Positions 61,164 to 64,000 of a DNA stretch of 64,000 bases are shown in pieces. The DNA is from SB25 sp050180705 (GTDB lineage: Bacteria; Bacteroidota; Bacteroidia; Bacteroidales; Tenuifilaceae). A model generated the notes under the pieces. That model made no database searches. It was not told the DNA's origin and was given only the letters and a program-made list of their open reading frames with translations. The position numbers and the translations under genes were made by a program. Position 1 is the first letter of the stretch. Every line of letters begins with the position of its first letter. The DNA lies in NCBI GenBank assembly GCA_050180705.1, contig JBFXDX010000019.1, forward strand, positions 1 to 64,000. The letters run 5' to 3'.

Positions 61164-61631
61164 ATGGCACAGGAAATAGAACGTAAATTTCTGGTTAAAG
61201 GTGATTTTAAATCACTGGCAACAAAGTCAACTAGAATAACTCAAGGGTATTTATCCTCGGTTCCAGAGAGAACCGTTCGAGTTCGAGTTAAAGGAGATAA
61301 AGGGTTTATTACCATCAAAGGTATTGGAAGCCAGTCGGGAGCCAGTCGTTTCGAGTGGGAGAAGGAGATTCCTGTTGATGAGGTTAATGAACTACTTAAA
61401 ATTTGTGAGCCTGGCGTAATCGACAAAACCCGTTTTTTAGTCCCTGTTGGAAAGCATACCTTCGAGGTTGATGAGTTTTATGGCGAGAACGAAGGACTTA
61501 CTCTTGCCGAAGTTGAACTGGGTTCAGAGGACGAGGCCTTCGAAATGCCTGCTTGGGTTGGTCAGGAGGTAACAGGCGATGCTCGTTACTATAATTCAAT
61601 GCTGATGAAGAATCCGTATAAAGGTTGGTAA
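61164..61631 (+). CDS. CYTH domain triphosphate tunnel metalloenzyme
   Basis: 155 residues. EXEXK signature in AQEIERKFLV, then RVRVKGDKGFITIKG, FEWEKEIP, DKTRFLVPVG and VDEFYGENEGLTLAEVEL, the alternating Arg/Lys and Glu residues that line the tunnel. Small CYTH enzymes of this length act on tripolyphosphate or related triphosphates. A long terminator hairpin follows, closing the phosphate operon. Confidence 0.9.
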   Translation: MAQEIERKFLVKGDFKSLATKSTRITQGYLSSVPERTVRVRVKGDKGFITIKGIGSQSGASRFEWEKEIPVDEVNELLKICEPGVIDKTRFLVPVGKHTFEVDEFYGENEGLTLAEVELGSEDEAFEMPAWVGQEVTGDARYYNSMLMKNPYKGW

Positions 61632-61646
61632 ATAGAATGAGAGAGT

Positions 61647-61697
61647 CAAACAATGGAACGTAAGTATTCGCTTACTTCCATTGTTTGAGTATTTTTG
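61647..61697 (+). terminator. Strong terminator after the CYTH gene
   Basis: CAAACAATGGAA (61647-61658) pairs perfectly with TTCCATTGTTTG (61676-61687), with an inner GTAAG/CTTAC, followed by ATTTTTG. Confidence 0.8.
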
Positions 61698-61722
61698 AAT
61701 AATCACTTAAGGAGACAATGCA

Positions 61723-63330
61723 ATGGTGGACGCAAAAAAAGGATTCGATGTCCTTGATATGAATAATTATAGGGTCGAGAAATTACCCCAAAAAGAAAAA
61801 TCAGGTTTTGAAAAATACATGGCCATTGTTGGTGGTCCCTTGGCAATTATCGCATTCGTATTAATTTACTTTTTTTCTGATATAACTTTTCTTAATAATA
61901 TAAACCCCGAGTTGTTGGGTAAAACTGCTCTTAAAAGATTTAACGAGTTGGGCAGTGCTGGATTTTCTAGAATTAACTATGCTATGCTGGCAATATTTGC
62001 TGGTTCAATAATACTTTGGATAACAGAGGCTATCCCAAATTACTTAACATCGTTAATTCTTATTGTTACAATGGTATTAACAGGCATTACTAGCGAAACA
62101 GATGCGTATCATCAATTGGGGCATCCGGTAATGTGGTTAAATATACTTTCGTTTGTTCTTGCAAGTATGCTTGTAAAAACGCAGGCAGCCAAAAGGTTTG
62201 CCCTGTGGTTTATTGTTCGATTTGGAAAAAATGCATCATGGATTTTCTTTAGTTTCATGATAATCAACATAGTGCTTTCTGCATTTATTTCGGCAACTAC
62301 CGCTAAAGCCGCAATACTGCTTCCAATATTTATGGTTGTTGCAGCAGTTTATGGGGCAACCGGTGGAGATAACCGTAATAACTTTGGCCGAAATTTAGTT
62401 TTACAGAATTTATTTCAGATCAATGTTTCTGCTGGAGGTTTTCTTACTGGCTCGGGTGCTAACCTTTTGGCTGGTTCGTTGATAGCCGGGGCATTGGGTG
62501 GTCAGGCTTTTTCATATCAGAAATGGCTTTTTGCAGCATTCCCTTTGGCAATAATTCTACTGCTTATTGGCTGGATTATTAGTGTACGCTTTATTTTTCC
62601 AATGAAACCAGAGGAGCGTTTGCCTCAAATCGAGGGTGGAATGGAGCGGTTGAAAGAGGAGTTGCATAAGTTAGGACCAATAACATTTCAGGAGGTAAAG
62701 GCCATTCTAATCTTCGTGGCAGTTCTTGCTCTTTGGGCTACCGATACCGTTCATGGTATTAGCCAAACGGCTGTTGCTTTTCTTGGAGCGGTAGTGGCTC
62801 TTACTCCAAAAATTGGAGTTGTAAAATGGAACGATGTTGATATACCTTGGCATTTACTTATGTTCTCGGCAGGGGCCTATACATTGGGGGCTGGATTAGA
62901 CTCAACCGATTTGGCAATGCTATCGGTAAATTATATTTACGATGGATTGGGGTTTTCCTCTAGTACTCCTTTCTGGATATTCTATGTATTCTTGACTGGA
63001 TGTATGCTTTTTAGTGCCCTTATTTTTCAATCAAAAACAATGAGAGCACTCATATTCATTCCAATAGCAATTGGAACTGCTCAAAAGTTTGGGTATCCGG
63101 TGCTTAGCTTAACACTGCCTGTTGCGTTGCTAATAGAGCATGTTTATGCATTACCTTTTAATAGTAAACCCGCAGCGTTGTTGTATGTTACCGATCAGTA
63201 TAGTTGGTCCGATACTGCAAAGTACGGTGTTGCTATGCTTTTTATAAGTTGGATTATGATTATTATTTGGGGCGAAACTTGGTTGAGAATGCTTGGCTAT
63301 ACACCTAATGGTGTTTTTGGGTTGTTTTAA
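61723..63330 (+). CDS. SLC13/DASS family sodium-coupled anion transporter
   Basis: 535 residues, about 12 membrane segments. DASS features include ILWITEAIPNYLTSLILI, FVLASMLVKTQAAKRFALW, SATTAKAAILLPIF, and WHLLMFSAGAYTLGAGL. Family members carry dicarboxylates, sulfate or phosphate with Na+. An unusually clear Shine-Dalgarno, AAGGAG (61709-61714), lies eight bases before ATG, rare in this phylum. Downstream of the terminator, so separately transcribed. Substrate uncertain. Confidence 0.87.
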   Translation: MVDAKKGFDVLDMNNYRVEKLPQKEKSGFEKYMAIVGGPLAIIAFVLIYFFSDITFLNNINPELLGKTALKRFNELGSAGFSRINYAMLAIFAGSIILWITEAIPNYLTSLILIVTMVLTGITSETDAYHQLGHPVMWLNILSFVLASMLVKTQAAKRFALWFIVRFGKNASWIFFSFMIINIVLSAFISATTAKAAILLPIFMVVAAVYGATGGDNRNNFGRNLVLQNLFQINVSAGGFLTGSGANLLAGSLIAGALGGQAFSYQKWLFAAFPLAIILLLIGWIISVRFIFPMKPEERLPQIEGGMERLKEELHKLGPITFQEVKAILIFVAVLALWATDTVHGISQTAVAFLGAVVALTPKIGVVKWNDVDIPWHLLMFSAGAYTLGAGLDSTDLAMLSVNYIYDGLGFSSSTPFWIFYVFLTGCMLFSALIFQSKTMRALIFIPIAIGTAQKFGYPVLSLTLPVALLIEHVYALPFNSKPAALLYVTDQYSWSDTAKYGVAMLFISWIMIIIWGETWLRMLGYTPNGVFGLF

Positions 63331-63396
63331 ATGGATGATGAGTTAATGTGTTAGCGGTGTTCGTTGATCTTTTGTACTAGTAAATTTAAGTGGTTA

Positions 63397-64000
63397 TGAA
63401 GTTGCTGGATATTACTCAAAAACTTAAGATACGAGTAAAGATTAACCTAATTCTTGGTTCATTCTTTTTATTCGTGATTTTTTCGTTATTTATGTTGTAT
63501 AACCAGCAGGTTAAGAAAACGTTCGACGATACGCACATGTTTATGTCCAAAAGCTTGGGCGATATTGCTGAAATGATGGGAATGGTAGAGGCTTTAACCG
63601 ATAGTGGTTTTACCAAAACCGATTACGATTTACTTAAGCCTTTTTTTCAGCAAAAGCATTATTATGAAACAGGCTATCCATTTTTAGTAACTAAATCGGG
63701 CGATTATCTTATTCATCCATGGAAGGAGGGTACAAACGAGGCAAGTTCGGCTAATCATGCTAAGCGGTTATCGTATGGCGACGGTTCTGGCTATTTTAAG
63801 TATATTTTTTCAGGTGATAAAAGGATTAAGTGGCAGTATGTAAACTATTTTAAGCCTTACGATGCATATGTTACAGTTACTTTTTATGAGGATGAACTGT
63901 TCCGAAGTTTATCAAAGCAGAAGATTGTATTTCTCATTTTTATAGGTTCTGCGCTGGTGATATTCTTCTTAGGAACTGTTCTTACAATAAATCCAATTGT
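63397..64000 (+). CDS. Membrane sensor with extracytoplasmic Cache-type domain, 3' truncated by window
   Basis: At least 201 codons from ATG 63397, running off the edge. TM1 about 16-37 (INLILGSFFLFVIFSLFML), extracytoplasmic single-Cache-like domain about 38-172 (GYPFLVTKSGDYLIHP, HAKRLSYGDGSGYFKY, WQYVNYFKPYDAYVTVTFYEDEL), TM2 about 178-199. The remaining domain (methyl-accepting, histidine kinase or SpoIIE) is outside the window, so its type cannot be decided. Confidence 0.75.

Overview
The window comes from a Bacteroidota genome, most likely order Bacteroidales or Marinilabiliales. The evidence is two proteins with type IX secretion (T9SS) C-terminal sorting domains, a TonB-dependent receptor with an N-terminal carboxypeptidase-regulatory domain, a short 287-residue primary sigma factor lacking region 1.1, a Rho factor with a long disordered N-terminal insertion, two S46 dipeptidyl-peptidases, an RprX/RprY-type two-component system, a tmRNA tag starting with Gly, and several promoters of the Bacteroidota type (TTTG, 18-19 bases, TAnnTTTG-like). 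The DNA is AT-rich. Genus cannot be decided from the sequence alone.

Layout. 1-12.7 kb: the tail of an AraC-type regulator, then a surface/metal-like cluster (propeller-PKD T9SS protein, TonB receptor, DUF4876 lipoprotein, DUF6850 barrel, SBBP-repeat T9SS protein, NapH-like ferredoxin fused to a degenerate HMA domain). 12.7-21.5 kb: tandem S46 peptidases, a MATE exporter and an S9 peptidase. 21.6-31.3 kb: the rprX-rprY pair with a secreted target-like gene across a shared operator, a soluble SnoaL-histidine kinase, a lipoprotein nuclease, an odd non-coding array of short palindrome-like units, a Tiki/erythromycin-esterase-like protein and umuDC. 31.4-35.1 kb: tmRNA, rho and rpoD, then rpe.

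35.9-52 kb is a divergent aromatic amino acid supercluster. Leftward runs trpE-G-D-C-F-B-A plus a DAHP synthase. Rightward runs prephenate dehydratase, prephenate dehydrogenase, DAHP synthase-chorismate mutase, aroB, aroD, aroE, aroA, aroC. Only shikimate kinase is absent. The intergenic region between the two arms carries complete ribosome-mediated attenuators: a trp leader peptide with three consecutive Trp codons on the minus strand, and two tandem Phe/Tyr-rich leader peptides on the plus strand, each with its own terminator and a complementary antiterminator pairing. This is the most striking regulatory architecture in the window.

52-64 kb: a subtilase lipoprotein, then a phosphate-centred gene row: DUF47 (PhoU-like) protein, a PiT phosphate transporter fused at its C-terminus to a coiled coil and a LuxR-like helix-turn-helix, an OprO/P-type porin, a lamin-tail lipoprotein, an SdiA-regulated-type propeller lipoprotein, two adjacent CYTH-type proteins (one canonical, one strongly diverged), an SLC13 transporter, and the start of a Cache-type sensor running off the right edge.
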